DNA of 64,000 nt from Rhabdobacter roseus. Its GTDB lineage: Bacteria; Bacteroidota; Bacteroidia; Cytophagales; Spirosomataceae. The notes beneath the pieces were generated by a model, which worked only from the letters and a program-made list of their open reading frames with translations, ran no database searches and was not told where the DNA came from. Every line of letters begins with the position of its first letter. Position 1 is the stretch's first letter. Shown here piece by piece: positions 16,857 to 25,687 of the stretch. The DNA lies in the NCBI RefSeq assembly GCF_014202275.1, contig NZ_JACHGF010000003.1:558001-622000 (forward strand). Direction: 5' to 3'. A program made the translations under genes and the position numbers.

Positions 16857-19595
16857 CTACTGATTCAGCACCAGTTGTCCCGCCCCGCCCAAGGCCAAGG
16901 TACCTCCGGCGTACCAGAGGTTTCGGGCGCGGCCGGTGCCATTGGTGAGGTTCACGACGTGTCCGGACCGAATCTCTACCTCGGCCTCCGCCGTTGGCAC
17001 GCACCCGCACGACCAGGTAGCTGGATCTTGCCAATCGCCGCTTTGTACACTGTAAATACCCACGGTGACCGTCGCCGAGCCGGAGGTGAGCCCGGTTCCG
17101 CAGGGGTTTTTGACCTGGGCCAGGGTGTAGGTGGTCGTTTGGGCAGGAGCTACCGAATGGGTATACGAAGTAACCTGCGCCAGCGAGGTACTTCCATCCG
17201 ACATACGGATCGTGAACGGCCCCAGGCCCGTCAGCTGAACCGGAAGCCGGGCCACCCCGCTAAAAAGTACCGTATCGCCACTGAGCGTGGCCGTGACCGG
17301 TTCCCCAATCCTCACCGGAATGGGTGCCGACTCCGCCCAGCAGGTATCAAAGCGGGCCATAAAGGTGTAATCACCGGATTCAAATACTTCCAGGTGGTAC
17401 TGGTTCGCGCCGGGAATGGGCTGGCCGTTTCGCTTCCAGGTATACCTGTACCCATAGGGCGGGATATTTTGCTCAAAGGCTAAAAGTACCCCATTGCCCG
17501 CACAACGATCCGTTCCGCCGTACGCCAGGATTCTCCCCGGAAAGGTAAATTTTTGATTCTCACTCACCACTATCGAATCGGAAAGCCCCACGCAGCCCGC
17601 CTGGTTTTCGGTGCGGAGGTGATAGGTACCGGCCTGGGGTACTTCGTAGGTAGTCTCCGTAGCCCCGGGAATCAGCTCGCCGTTGCGGTACCACTGCCGG
17701 GTACGCGGCGCCTGGTTGGGGGCCTGGTAGAAAAGCGTTTTTCCGCGAACTTTAAAACACTCTTCGGCGCTTTGAATAATCCTAACTTGGGTTTGATTAC
17801 GATAAGTCACTACAATCGGATCGGATTCGGCCCCGCAGTACCCTTGCTGGTAGGCTATACTACTACTATAAGCCCCTACGGAATACGTACCGGGGCCTTG
17901 GGCCTCGTAAGCATAAAGCCGGTAGCCCTCGGCTACCACGAGTCCTTCTTTCTTCCAGACATAGTACTCAGCCGGAAGAAATTGATTTTCAACGTACAGC
18001 GTGGTACTTTCGTTCGGACATAACTCGATATGGCGAGATGTAGGATTGAACTGAGCAATCAAGATTGGCTTAGGCATTCCGCCACTATCAACGTGTACGG
18101 TATTGCTAATTCCCTCACACTGGCCCTGCTTAACGCGTAGGTGATAGTCTCCTCCTTTGAATGTGAGGAGTTGATTTTGGGTACCCTTTTCGATGGGTTG
18201 ATTATTACGAAACCATTGGTAGTTTGCATTTTGGAAAAATACCCCGCCAGGATAGGTATTACCCTGCCTTAGAAGGACCCGCCCGTTGTACTGAGCGCTA
18301 CAAAGCGTATAGCCCCAATCAGAGATGGTAAATAGCAACCCCGGCAAAAATAGCACCGTCGTCGTGGTGGTTCTCGTGCCACAACCTGCATCCGTAACAG
18401 TCATGCCGTAGGTACCTCCCTTCGTAGCTACCAGATAAGGCTGGTTGGCAGGCGTCGTCAATAAGGTATCATTGCGATACCAGGCGTAGGTAGCCGAGCT
18501 GGTGACGTAGGTAGCCCGCAGTATCCCCTCATTGCCCTGGCAAAGGGGTTCTGTAAAATCCTTCTGAATGAACGCTGCCACACCAAAGGAATTATAGGTT
18601 ACATAATCCAACGACGTTTGCGCGGCACAGGTACCTACCTGCCTCGTTACCGTATAGGCACCTTCCTCAGTAGCCGTATACGTAACGTTTGTGGCACCCG
18701 GAATAGCGGCTCCGTTGCGCATCCATTGGTAAGAAGCCTGGGGTATCTCAACACCTTCTCCAAAGCTCACTTTAAGGGGTATACTTTTTCCGGCACAAAA
18801 CCCACCATACCTGGTATTTCCCGCTGCATCTACGATGGAAAAGGGCTTGAACGCTTTAATTTCAAAAGGCTCGGAGGGTTCGCTATAGTAGGTGAAGCCC
18901 GATTTGAATTGGTTATAGCTACCGTTGTAGGTTTGCACCATGATCCTTACCCGATACCCTGATCCTGGCTTGATCGTGCTAGGCAACGTAACCGCCACCG
19001 TATCATTAGTAGTTATCGAATAATAGAAAAGGTAAGGCTGGTCAAAACTACCCTGCTCATCAGACAGCATTAGCTTCAAGGAGCTTCCTATATTACCATA
19101 AAACCCCGAACTGGCGTCAAATCCGGTGTATTGAAAAGGTACTTTAAGTGTATTGGAAGCACAAAAACTAGTGGATGGGAGGGGGCGAATCTGGATAGCG
19201 TTCGCCTGTGGGTCTACACAGGTAAATATAAAGTTAGGATTATTATCACCCGTGCTTGTGTACTCAGAAGTATCAACGGTGCTCACGGCCTTTACCCGCC
19301 ATTCGTACGTATGGCCTACCAGGAGGCCCGACATGCCGTACGAAAGATTTTTTTCCTCGTCATTGACGAGCGTATCGCCACTTGTAACGTCCCGGAGAAA
19401 AAAGCGAAATTTTACCGGCTCGTCGTTTCCGTTCCCCGGATACCAGAAAAATCCCCCGTAGCTAGAAGCCACCACGCCTCCTTCTGGTGCGAATGGTCTG
19501 GGAGATTCAATGATATGTTGCGCTATTGCTATTCTGAAACAGCAGCATAAGCCAAGGCTAAGCCAGGCAATTTTCAGGCGGGTAGAGGTAGGCAT
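16857..19595 (-). CDS. Multi-Ig-domain secreted surface protein
   Basis: This 912-residue protein has a signal peptide (LKIAWLSLGLCCCFRIAIAQ) and an N-terminal fibronectin/Ig-like region. A series of Ig-like units of about 85 residues follows, each with a variant of YxWxRNGxxIPGATxxxY...G.Y.V...GTC and a pair of cysteines (for example SYQWMRNGAAIPGATNVTY and RTRQWYRNGELIPGATETTY). The end is a short unit with SGDWQDPATWSCGCVPT followed by a beta-strand tail. That ending recurs in secreted Cytophagales proteins. A classic type IX secretion C-terminal signal is not evident. It is probably a cell-surface adhesin or matrix protein. The gene is less GC-rich than its neighbours. Confidence 0.8.
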   Translation of the reverse strand: MPTSTRLKIAWLSLGLCCCFRIAIAQHIIESPRPFAPEGGVVASSYGGFFWYPGNGNDEPVKFRFFLRDVTSGDTLVNDEEKNLSYGMSGLLVGHTYEWRVKAVSTVDTSEYTSTGDNNPNFIFTCVDPQANAIQIRPLPSTSFCASNTLKVPFQYTGFDASSGFYGNIGSSLKLMLSDEQGSFDQPYLFYYSITTNDTVAVTLPSTIKPGSGYRVRIMVQTYNGSYNQFKSGFTYYSEPSEPFEIKAFKPFSIVDAAGNTRYGGFCAGKSIPLKVSFGEGVEIPQASYQWMRNGAAIPGATNVTYTATEEGAYTVTRQVGTCAAQTSLDYVTYNSFGVAAFIQKDFTEPLCQGNEGILRATYVTSSATYAWYRNDTLLTTPANQPYLVATKGGTYGMTVTDAGCGTRTTTTTVLFLPGLLFTISDWGYTLCSAQYNGRVLLRQGNTYPGGVFFQNANYQWFRNNQPIEKGTQNQLLTFKGGDYHLRVKQGQCEGISNTVHVDSGGMPKPILIAQFNPTSRHIELCPNESTTLYVENQFLPAEYYVWKKEGLVVAEGYRLYAYEAQGPGTYSVGAYSSSIAYQQGYCGAESDPIVVTYRNQTQVRIIQSAEECFKVRGKTLFYQAPNQAPRTRQWYRNGELIPGATETTYEVPQAGTYHLRTENQAGCVGLSDSIVVSENQKFTFPGRILAYGGTDRCAGNGVLLAFEQNIPPYGYRYTWKRNGQPIPGANQYHLEVFESGDYTFMARFDTCWAESAPIPVRIGEPVTATLSGDTVLFSGVARLPVQLTGLGPFTIRMSDGSTSLAQVTSYTHSVAPAQTTTYTLAQVKNPCGTGLTSGSATVTVGIYSVQSGDWQDPATWSCGCVPTAEAEVEIRSGHVVNLTNGTGRARNLWYAGGTLALGGAGQLVLNQ

Positions 19596-19780
19596 GGAGG
19601 ATCTTAACGAGCTAGGAGGAATACAATAAGTTTGGATTTACGGTCCCTAAATATATCAATTGCCGATCAATAAACCAACCGAAAGGTACCTAAGCGCGAA
19701 GAGTAAGTCCCGGTTAATTTCCTGAAGGAAGGGGTCTTTTTGCTCTTAAGGGTAGTACTATAGGAAATAGAAACGGGTTG

Positions 19781-21604
19781 ATGAAACAGAGAATGCTTCT
19801 ATTTCTGGTAGTACCGGCTTTTGTGCTCATTTCTTTCCGGGCTAGCCGGGCGGTGAACGATCCCTCCATCGGGGTGCAGCCTACGGTGGATTATTTTGTA
19901 GCCAATACCGCCACTTTCACCCAATCGACCCAGGAACTACTAGAAGCCGTACGAATACTGAATTCCGATCGTACTTCCGTCTTATATGCGCGCAAGAAGC
20001 TGGCCGAATGCCGACTGAGCTTTAAACGAGTCGAGTTCTTTACGGACTATTTTTTTCGTAGCGAAACCCGTCTGTACAATGCCGCGCCGGTTTTTGAGGT
20101 AGAAGAACCTACCCTGGAGCTGGTAGAACCCATGGGCCTGCAACAAATCGAGAGCTTGCTTTATGAGGCGGACGTACTGGCCAACCAGCCGGAGCTGGTC
20201 ATGCAGGCCGAAGCGCTGCACAGCTCGGTCCGGGACCTGAAAACGTTACTCTACCAGTTTGAAGCCACCGACGCCCAGATCCTGGAAAGCCTGCGCATCG
20301 AGCTGATCCGCATCATGGCCTTGTCGCTGTCGGGCTACGACGCGCCCCTGCTCAAAAGCGGCGTCAGGGAGGCTACGGAGGCCACCAAGTCCCTGCATGT
20401 AATCCTGCAACCGTACCTCCGGCAAGAGCCTATCCATGGCCCCGCCCTGCACGAGCTGCTCCTGGAAGCCACGAAGTACCTGGCTGCCCACCCAGACTTC
20501 GACACCTTCGACCGGCTGGGGTACTTTACCCGCTTTGCGCTGCCGCTCCAGAAAAAGCTCGGCCAACTCATCCGCGCCCTGAACCTGGACCTCAACACCA
20601 CCCAGCACCTAAACCACCAGGCCGAGCATCTCTTCAGCCCCGATGCCTTCAAAAACCTGGGGCCAGGTACCCGCTCCGATTCGCCTAGCGCGCTGGATTC
20701 GTTGGGGAAAATGCTTTTCTCCGACAAGGTACTTTCCGGCCCGGGCTCCACCAGCTGTGCCAGCTGCCACCAGCCCGACAAGTACTTTAGCGATAACCTT
20801 ACTAAAAGTCCCTCGCTCCATCCCGACTCTACGCTAAAACGAAATACCCCCAGCCTGCTCTACGCCGGACGGCAACACCTGCTGTTTTGGGAAGGCCGAG
20901 CCGCCAGTCTGGAAGAGCAGATCAAGGAGGTACTTTTCAATCCGTTGGAAATGGGCAGCAGCGCCGAGGTACTTGCGGGCCGGATCAGGCAGCAGGACGC
21001 CTATCGCCCGCTGTTTCGGGCGGCCTTTCCCCACAAAGCTCCGGCCGAAAGGGGCGTAGAGGAAGTCGCGGCGGCCATTGCCGCTTACCTGGGTAGTCTG
21101 GCCCCCATGAACTCGCCCTTTGACCGCTACCTCCGGGGCGACGAAAAAGCCCTGACCGACGCCCAGATCAACGGCTTCAATCTCTTTATGGGAAAAGCCC
21201 AATGCGGTACCTGCCACTTTATTCCCTACTTCAACTCCCTGCTGCCTCCGCTCTACGATGTATCGGAGGTGGAAGTACTGGGTACCCCCGCCAACGATGA
21301 CCCCGACCGCCCCCGCTCCGATCGCGATCCGGGTCGTTACGCGCTTTTTCAGATGCGCTACTACCGAGGGGCCTTCAAAACGCCTACGGTACGGAATGCC
21401 GCCAAAACGGCTCCCTACATGCACAATGGCGCTTTTGCTTCCCTCCACAGCGTCATGGAGTTTTACAACCGGGGCGGCGGCCGCGGGCTGGGACTCGCCA
21501 CGCCCGACCAGACTTTACCCGCTCAGCCTTTGGGACTCACAGCCACCGAAATAGAGCACCTCATTGCTTTCATTGATTCACTTACCGATTCCCTTGATTA
21601 CTAA
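19781..21604 (+). CDS. Di-haem cytochrome c peroxidase with imelysin-like N-terminus
   Basis: The 607-residue protein starts at the ATG at 19781 (an in-frame TTG lies just before) and has a signal peptide (MLLFLVVPAFVLISF). Residues 30-280 are all-helical and contain GLQQIESLLYE near 119, which recalls the GxHxxE iron-site motif of imelysins with Gln in place of His. Residues 290-600 form a di-haem peroxidase (MauG/CcpA type) with CASCH near 324-328, CGTCH near 475-479 and TPTVRNAAKTAPYMHNGAF. It probably acts in the periplasm as a peroxidase or metal-linked oxidase. The phosphatase gene begins 11 bases downstream, suggesting co-transcription. Confidence 0.87.
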   Translation: MKQRMLLFLVVPAFVLISFRASRAVNDPSIGVQPTVDYFVANTATFTQSTQELLEAVRILNSDRTSVLYARKKLAECRLSFKRVEFFTDYFFRSETRLYNAAPVFEVEEPTLELVEPMGLQQIESLLYEADVLANQPELVMQAEALHSSVRDLKTLLYQFEATDAQILESLRIELIRIMALSLSGYDAPLLKSGVREATEATKSLHVILQPYLRQEPIHGPALHELLLEATKYLAAHPDFDTFDRLGYFTRFALPLQKKLGQLIRALNLDLNTTQHLNHQAEHLFSPDAFKNLGPGTRSDSPSALDSLGKMLFSDKVLSGPGSTSCASCHQPDKYFSDNLTKSPSLHPDSTLKRNTPSLLYAGRQHLLFWEGRAASLEEQIKEVLFNPLEMGSSAEVLAGRIRQQDAYRPLFRAAFPHKAPAERGVEEVAAAIAAYLGSLAPMNSPFDRYLRGDEKALTDAQINGFNLFMGKAQCGTCHFIPYFNSLLPPLYDVSEVEVLGTPANDDPDRPRSDRDPGRYALFQMRYYRGAFKTPTVRNAAKTAPYMHNGAFASLHSVMEFYNRGGGRGLGLATPDQTLPAQPLGLTATEIEHLIAFIDSLTDSLDY

Positions 21605-21615
21605 TTCCATTACTC

Positions 21616-23055
21616 ATGCAAACACCCTTTAAAATCCTCCTGCTACTTCTGCTGCCTTTGATGGCGGTTTCCCAATCGAGGCCGCTGCCCAAACCTACCA
21701 GCAAGCACCTCAAAGGCATTCAGGCCGAGCTGATCCGTGGCCCTTACCTGCAGATGGCCACGTCCACCAGCATGACGGTACGCTGGCGTACCAACGTCTA
21801 CGACCGCAGCCGCGTACGCTATGGCCTCAGTAGCGATGAGTTAAAATGGCAAACCGACGACTCCACGCTGGTTTCGGAACACATCGTAAAGCTTACCGGC
21901 CTCCAGCCCTACACCAAGTACTACTACACGGTAGGGAATCTGGCAGATACCACCCTCCAGGGCGACGAAACCAATTTCTTTTACACCCTGCCGGAAAAAG
22001 ACAGCGAGCAACTGATCCGGATCGCGGGCTTTGGCGACTGCGGCAACAACTCCATCAACCAACGAAAGGTACGGGATGAGGTGGTGAAGGCCATTGGCGA
22101 CAAGCCCCTGAATGCCTGGATTTTAATGGGCGACAACGCCTACTCCGACGGGACGGATGCTGAGTACCAGTCCAAGTTTTTCAATAACTACAAAGACAAC
22201 CTGCTGAAGAACTACCCGCTGTTTCCCTGCCCCGGCAACCACGACTACCGCGACTTCCCCTCGGCGTCGGCCTCCGACCAGTACAAAATGGCCTACTTTC
22301 AGAACTTCACCATGCCCACGCAAGGCGAGTGCGGCGGGGTACCTTCCCGTACGCAGTCCTACTATTCCTTTGACATCGGCAACGTTCATTTTCTGTCGCT
22401 GGATTCGTACGGGCCTGATTTCAAAGGGCTTTACATGTACAACGAAGGCGAGCAGGTGGAGTGGGTAAAAAAAGACCTCGCCGCCAACAAAAGCCAGTGG
22501 GTAGTAGCCTACTGGCACCACCCGCCCTACACCATGGGCTCGCACAATTCGGATACGGAAAAGGATCTGATCAGTATTCGGGAGAATTTCATTAAAGTAC
22601 TTGAAGAACAGGGGGTGGATCTGATCATCTGCGGCCACAGCCACGTCTACGAGCGCTCCCGCCTCCTGAAGGGCTACTACGGCATGGAGGCCGATTTTGA
22701 CTCGAAAAAGCACGAACTAAGTACCTCCAGCGCGCTCTACGACGAAAGCAAGAATTCAGCACCCTACTTAAAAAAATCACAAAACAACCAGGGCACGGTG
22801 TACGTGGTGAGCGGCTCGGCGGGGGCGCTGGGAGGGCACAAGCCCGGCTACCCGCACAATGCCATGTACTACTCCAACAACGAAGTAGGCGGAGCCGTGA
22901 TGCTGGAAGTAGAGGGCAACAGGCTGGAAATGAAATGGATCTGCTCCGACGGGCAAATCCGGGACCACTTCACGATGATGAAAGACGTCAGCAAAGCCGA
23001 AGAAGCGATTCTCAAAAAAGACAAACGACTGGACCGCCACAAAAAAGTCCAGTAA
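21616..23055 (+). CDS. Purple acid phosphatase-like metallophosphoesterase
   Basis: This 479-residue secreted enzyme has a signal peptide (KILLLLLLPLMAVSQS), an N-terminal fibronectin-like purple-acid-phosphatase domain (GPYLQMATSTSMTVRWRT, about 40-135) and a metallophosphoesterase domain. The five metal-binding blocks are all present: FGDCG, MGDNAYSDG (near 171), CPGNHDY (near 206), YWHHPP (near 301) and CGHSHVYERS (near 339). It would hydrolyse phosphomonoesters outside the cytoplasm with a binuclear metal centre. It lies 11 bases after the di-haem peroxidase gene, and a strong GTAC-containing hairpin begins 7 bases after its stop codon. Confidence 0.9.
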   Translation: MQTPFKILLLLLLPLMAVSQSRPLPKPTSKHLKGIQAELIRGPYLQMATSTSMTVRWRTNVYDRSRVRYGLSSDELKWQTDDSTLVSEHIVKLTGLQPYTKYYYTVGNLADTTLQGDETNFFYTLPEKDSEQLIRIAGFGDCGNNSINQRKVRDEVVKAIGDKPLNAWILMGDNAYSDGTDAEYQSKFFNNYKDNLLKNYPLFPCPGNHDYRDFPSASASDQYKMAYFQNFTMPTQGECGGVPSRTQSYYSFDIGNVHFLSLDSYGPDFKGLYMYNEGEQVEWVKKDLAANKSQWVVAYWHHPPYTMGSHNSDTEKDLISIRENFIKVLEEQGVDLIICGHSHVYERSRLLKGYYGMEADFDSKKHELSTSSALYDESKNSAPYLKKSQNNQGTVYVVSGSAGALGGHKPGYPHNAMYYSNNEVGGAVMLEVEGNRLEMKWICSDGQIRDHFTMMKDVSKAEEAILKKDKRLDRHKKVQ

Positions 23056-23061
23056 GTACCC

Positions 23062-23104
23062 CCTAAAGGTACCTCGTAGCCCACGCTCACGAGGTACCTT
23101 TAGG
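23062..23104. terminator. 16-bp perfect hairpin built around GGTACC
   Basis: Arms CCTAAAGGTACCTCGT (23062-23077) and ACGAGGTACCTTTAGG (23089-23104) pair perfectly around an 11-base loop just after the phosphatase stop codon. There is no U-tract, so it may stabilise the 3' end or act together with the next hairpin. Confidence 0.65.
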
Positions 23105-23120
23105 CCCCGGTAGTTCAAAC

Positions 23121-23170
23121 AAAGTACCCCCGAAAGTACCCCAGTTACAAGGTACCTTCGGGGGTACTTT
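23121..23170. terminator. 20-bp hairpin between convergent genes
   Basis: The arms 23121-23140 and 23151-23170 are complementary over 20 bp with a single mismatch and a 10-base loop. Each arm carries two GTAC words. On both strands the stem ends in a short T-rich run, so it can serve the plus-strand phosphatase and the minus-strand DUF2141 gene (ending at 23174). Confidence 0.7.
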
Positions 23171-23173
23171 TCG

Positions 23174-23617
23174 TTAATCAATAAGCTTAATGGAAATGTT
23201 TTTTTCGGAAGTACCTACCTCGAAGGCGCAGTCGTTGAAGCTGGGAGCTGACACCCGTGGTCGGAAATTATTACTAAACCCAAAGGGCTCCTTGGGGTAC
23301 CCTACCATGTTTTTATCCATCTTGTCGTTGTTATTGACGTCGTGGTAAATGGCCACGGCGTAGCGGCCCGGTGGTAGCTCAAAACGTACCTGCTGATCTC
23401 CCGGCTTCGGGATGGGTACTACTTTGAAGAAGTCCGGCTTGGCGGTTTCGGAGGCAAATTGGGCCGTGGGCTTATACACCCCTACCCGAAGTACCCCTCC
23501 GCTTCTTTTCAGGTTGGTTACTTCTACCACCAGGGTACTTGCGGCTGGCTCTGCGGGTAAGTTATTCATAAGCAGCAAGGTAAGGCACAGGCCCATGAGG
23601 GAAAGGCTGTAATTCAT
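23174..23617 (-). CDS. DUF2141 exported small protein
   Basis: This 147-residue protein has a signal peptide (SLMGLCLTLLLMNNLPAE) and one DUF2141 domain. Typical stretches are LVVEVTNLKRSGGVLRVGVY, FELPPGRYAVAIYHDVNNND with its acidic asparagine-rich turn, and KEPFGFSNNFRP. The family is a beta-sandwich found outside the cytoplasm of many Bacteroidota and Proteobacteria; its role is unknown. It is separated from the upstream lipoprotein gene by a good terminator and so is probably transcribed on its own. Confidence 0.85.
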   Translation of the reverse strand: MNYSLSLMGLCLTLLLMNNLPAEPAASTLVVEVTNLKRSGGVLRVGVYKPTAQFASETAKPDFFKVVPIPKPGDQQVRFELPPGRYAVAIYHDVNNNDKMDKNMVGYPKEPFGFSNNFRPRVSAPSFNDCAFEVGTSEKNISIKLID

Positions 23618-23645
23618 GGTTATTTTTTTGTGGGTTAAAAAGAAA

Positions 23646-23678
23646 GATCGCCGGCTAGGGGGTACCTAGTCGGCGATC
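23646..23678 (-). terminator. Rho-independent terminator after the lipoprotein gene
   Basis: Arms GATCGCCGGCTAG and CTAGTCGGCGATC pair over 13 positions, counting one G-T wobble, around a 7-base GGGGTAC loop. On the minus strand the stem is followed by TTTCTTTTTAACC. It lies 28 bases past the lipoprotein gene's stop. Confidence 0.8.
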
Positions 23679-23705
23679 CAAGCCTATACGTAAGGCGGTG
23701 AAACA

Positions 23706-24371
23706 CTACATATTCACCAGCCCCAAGATGATAAACACCACCCCGATTACCCCCACGATACTGGCTACCCAGTAGAAGCCGGGAATCAAGGAAAGCAGAA
23801 TGGCTACCGCGATCAGGATCAGACCGATGCGGAGGTCGCGGTTCAGCGCTTTGGCCGCTTCGGGGCCCATGTGCTGTTTGATGGACTTATCGGCCATTTT
23901 CTTGGCTTTGTTGATCTGCGCCTGGGTGGGCTGAGCCGCCTTGGCATCCGCTTTTTCCAGCATGGTTTGTACCTTCTGGATCTGGTCGGCGATGGTAGCG
24001 TTGGTCATCAGCTTCTGGCCCTGCGTGGTAGCCAGGGCGCGGCTAAGGTCTTCGTTGAGTTGTTTGGGGGTACTTTTCCAAAGTACCTCTGGCGCTTTGG
24101 TGGGCTGAGCTTCCGGCTGAACGGCCTCTGGCTGAACCGCTACGGCGGGCGCTTCGCTTTCCTGCATGGTCATGCGGGTGGCGGGGGTACTTTCTTGTTC
24201 AGGAGCAAGGGTACTTTCTTGCACGGGAGCGGCTTGATCTACCTTCGTGGCTCGTTCCACCTGCGTGAGGTAGCCTTGGGTTGGCATTTGGTTGAACACG
24301 GGGTACTGACGCGCGCAGCCGCCGAGCAGCAATGTGGCTCCAAGCAGGCACAGGGTAATTTTCTTTTGCAT
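23706..24371 (-). CDS. Lipoprotein with two C-terminal membrane segments, unknown function
   Basis: The ATG at 24371 gives a 221-residue product with a clear lipoprotein signal (KITLCLLGATLLLGGC). An upstream in-frame ATG would bury that signal and is disfavoured. Residues 40-105 are a low-complexity stretch rich in Gln, Glu, Pro and Ala, with near-repeats such as QESTLAPEQESTPA and AVQPEAVQPEAQPT. A helical lysine-rich segment follows, and the last 45 residues form two membrane helices (GLILIAVAILLSLIPGFYWV and IVGVIGVVFIILGLV). A family is not recognised. Similar Bacteroidota proteins with short hydrophobic tails are only described as membrane proteins. Confidence 0.7.
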   Translation of the reverse strand: MQKKITLCLLGATLLLGGCARQYPVFNQMPTQGYLTQVERATKVDQAAPVQESTLAPEQESTPATRMTMQESEAPAVAVQPEAVQPEAQPTKAPEVLWKSTPKQLNEDLSRALATTQGQKLMTNATIADQIQKVQTMLEKADAKAAQPTQAQINKAKKMADKSIKQHMGPEAAKALNRDLRIGLILIAVAILLSLIPGFYWVASIVGVIGVVFIILGLVNM

Positions 24372-24511
24372 AAGGATGGTACAGTTGAATGAATAATCGG
24401 GATTGGGAAGCATGAAAAGTATGCCACCTACCCTATACGTATCCGGACCAATCCTTCGGGGCCTTTTTTCCCCATGTTGTACAAAAAATAGTCTTATGTA
24501 CTCGCTATGCC

Positions 24512-25621
24512 TTATTTCAAGGGTACGCTCCGGCCCGTGCGGGCGGACTCTTTGGCGGCTTCCAGGATTTCCACTACGGTTATGTTAATGGGTAGTTCGT
24601 AGAGATCGTTGGCCTCCAGCGTCAGTCGGCCCTGCACCACGTCGGCCAGTACCGAAAAGGGATCTTCAAACGGGGCCGGGCGCGGCGTGAGCGTCAGCTT
24701 TTCTTCGGGCTCCTTCTCCCGCAGGCGCTGCCGCACCGTGAGGCGATCTACGGCCACGGCGTAGCCCTGGGTACCGTACACTTCCATGTCTTTACGGCCA
24801 AAAGGCCAGTTCCACGAAGCCTGGATCACACACTGCGCGCGCGGGTACTGCAGGATAACCGTGGCTTCGTCGTCCACGCGGGCGTAGATGTCGGGCTTGT
24901 TTTGCTGCGTCACGGCCGTGACCGACTGCGGCCGCTCGCCCCGCATGAGCCAGGTCATGAGGTTGGCCCCATAGCAGCCAAAGTCGTAGAGGGCACCCGC
25001 GCCGTTTTGAACCGGGTCGGTCAGGAAGGCCAGGAATTCCTTGCTCACGCCGATTTCCTTCGGGCCCTGGTGGCCGTCGTTCACCATCACTTTCCGGATT
25101 TCGCCCAGCTTCCCGGCGTTTACGAGCTCGGCCACGTACTGGTTGCTGGCGTACCAGGAGGTTTCGTAGTTGGTAAGTACCTTTATGCGGTGTTTTTGAG
25201 CCAGGGTCGCTATTTCCCGGGCGTCTTTCAGGGTAGTGGCCAGGGGCTTTTCTACCATCACATGTACCTTGCGTGGGGCGCTGGCCCGCACTACCTGCAC
25301 GTGCTCGCTAATGGGCCCGAAAGCCGTCACGGCCTCCGGTTTTACGGCGTCGAGCATTTTTTCGAGATTATCGTAAAAGAGCTCCGGAGCCAGGGCGTAG
25401 CGCTTGATGAAGGCGGCCCGCAGTTCGGGATTGGTTTCGTAAATCCCCACGAGCTCGATGTCTTTTTTGTCTTTTCGATTAAAGATCCAACCGATATGCC
25501 CGTGGCTGATCCCCGCCACGGCTACCCGCAGGGGCTTTTGGGCCCGGAGATCGGTCAGAAGCAAAGTACCTAGCAGCAGCCCGAGGGCTAGGGGTCGAAA
25601 TACACTACGGGAGAGTCGCAT
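24512..25621 (-). CDS. Exported Gfo/Idh/MocA-family oxidoreductase
   Basis: This 369-residue protein has an N-terminal signal-like segment (PLALGLLLGTLLLTDLRAQ) and then a Rossmann NAD(P)-binding domain starting LRVAVAGISHGHIGWIF. The family EKP motif is present (VMVEKPLATTLKDAREI near residue 122). It is followed by the alpha/beta C-terminal substrate domain (YDFGCYGANLMTWLMRG). Such enzymes oxidise or reduce sugar and inositol hydroxyls and, in some Bacteroidota, make 3-keto-sugars together with DUF1080 proteins. An exported member with a tightly held cofactor is plausible. The ceramidase-like gene lies 66 bases upstream on the same strand and may share the transcript. Confidence 0.86.
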   Translation of the reverse strand: MRLSRSVFRPLALGLLLGTLLLTDLRAQKPLRVAVAGISHGHIGWIFNRKDKKDIELVGIYETNPELRAAFIKRYALAPELFYDNLEKMLDAVKPEAVTAFGPISEHVQVVRASAPRKVHVMVEKPLATTLKDAREIATLAQKHRIKVLTNYETSWYASNQYVAELVNAGKLGEIRKVMVNDGHQGPKEIGVSKEFLAFLTDPVQNGAGALYDFGCYGANLMTWLMRGERPQSVTAVTQQNKPDIYARVDDEATVILQYPRAQCVIQASWNWPFGRKDMEVYGTQGYAVAVDRLTVRQRLREKEPEEKLTLTPRPAPFEDPFSVLADVVQGRLTLEANDLYELPINITVVEILEAAKESARTGRSVPLK

Positions 25622-25687
25622 AGGCTGATGACGCGGGATTATTGGATTTAAAGTACCTTTTCTAAAAAAGACACCCGCGCCAGGTAC

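Noticed and set aside
16078-17034. Minus-strand ORF of 318 codons over the DUF1080 gene
   Set aside because: Antisense to the DUF1080 gene and overlapping the end of the multi-Ig gene; its translation is arginine- and valine-rich without motifs.
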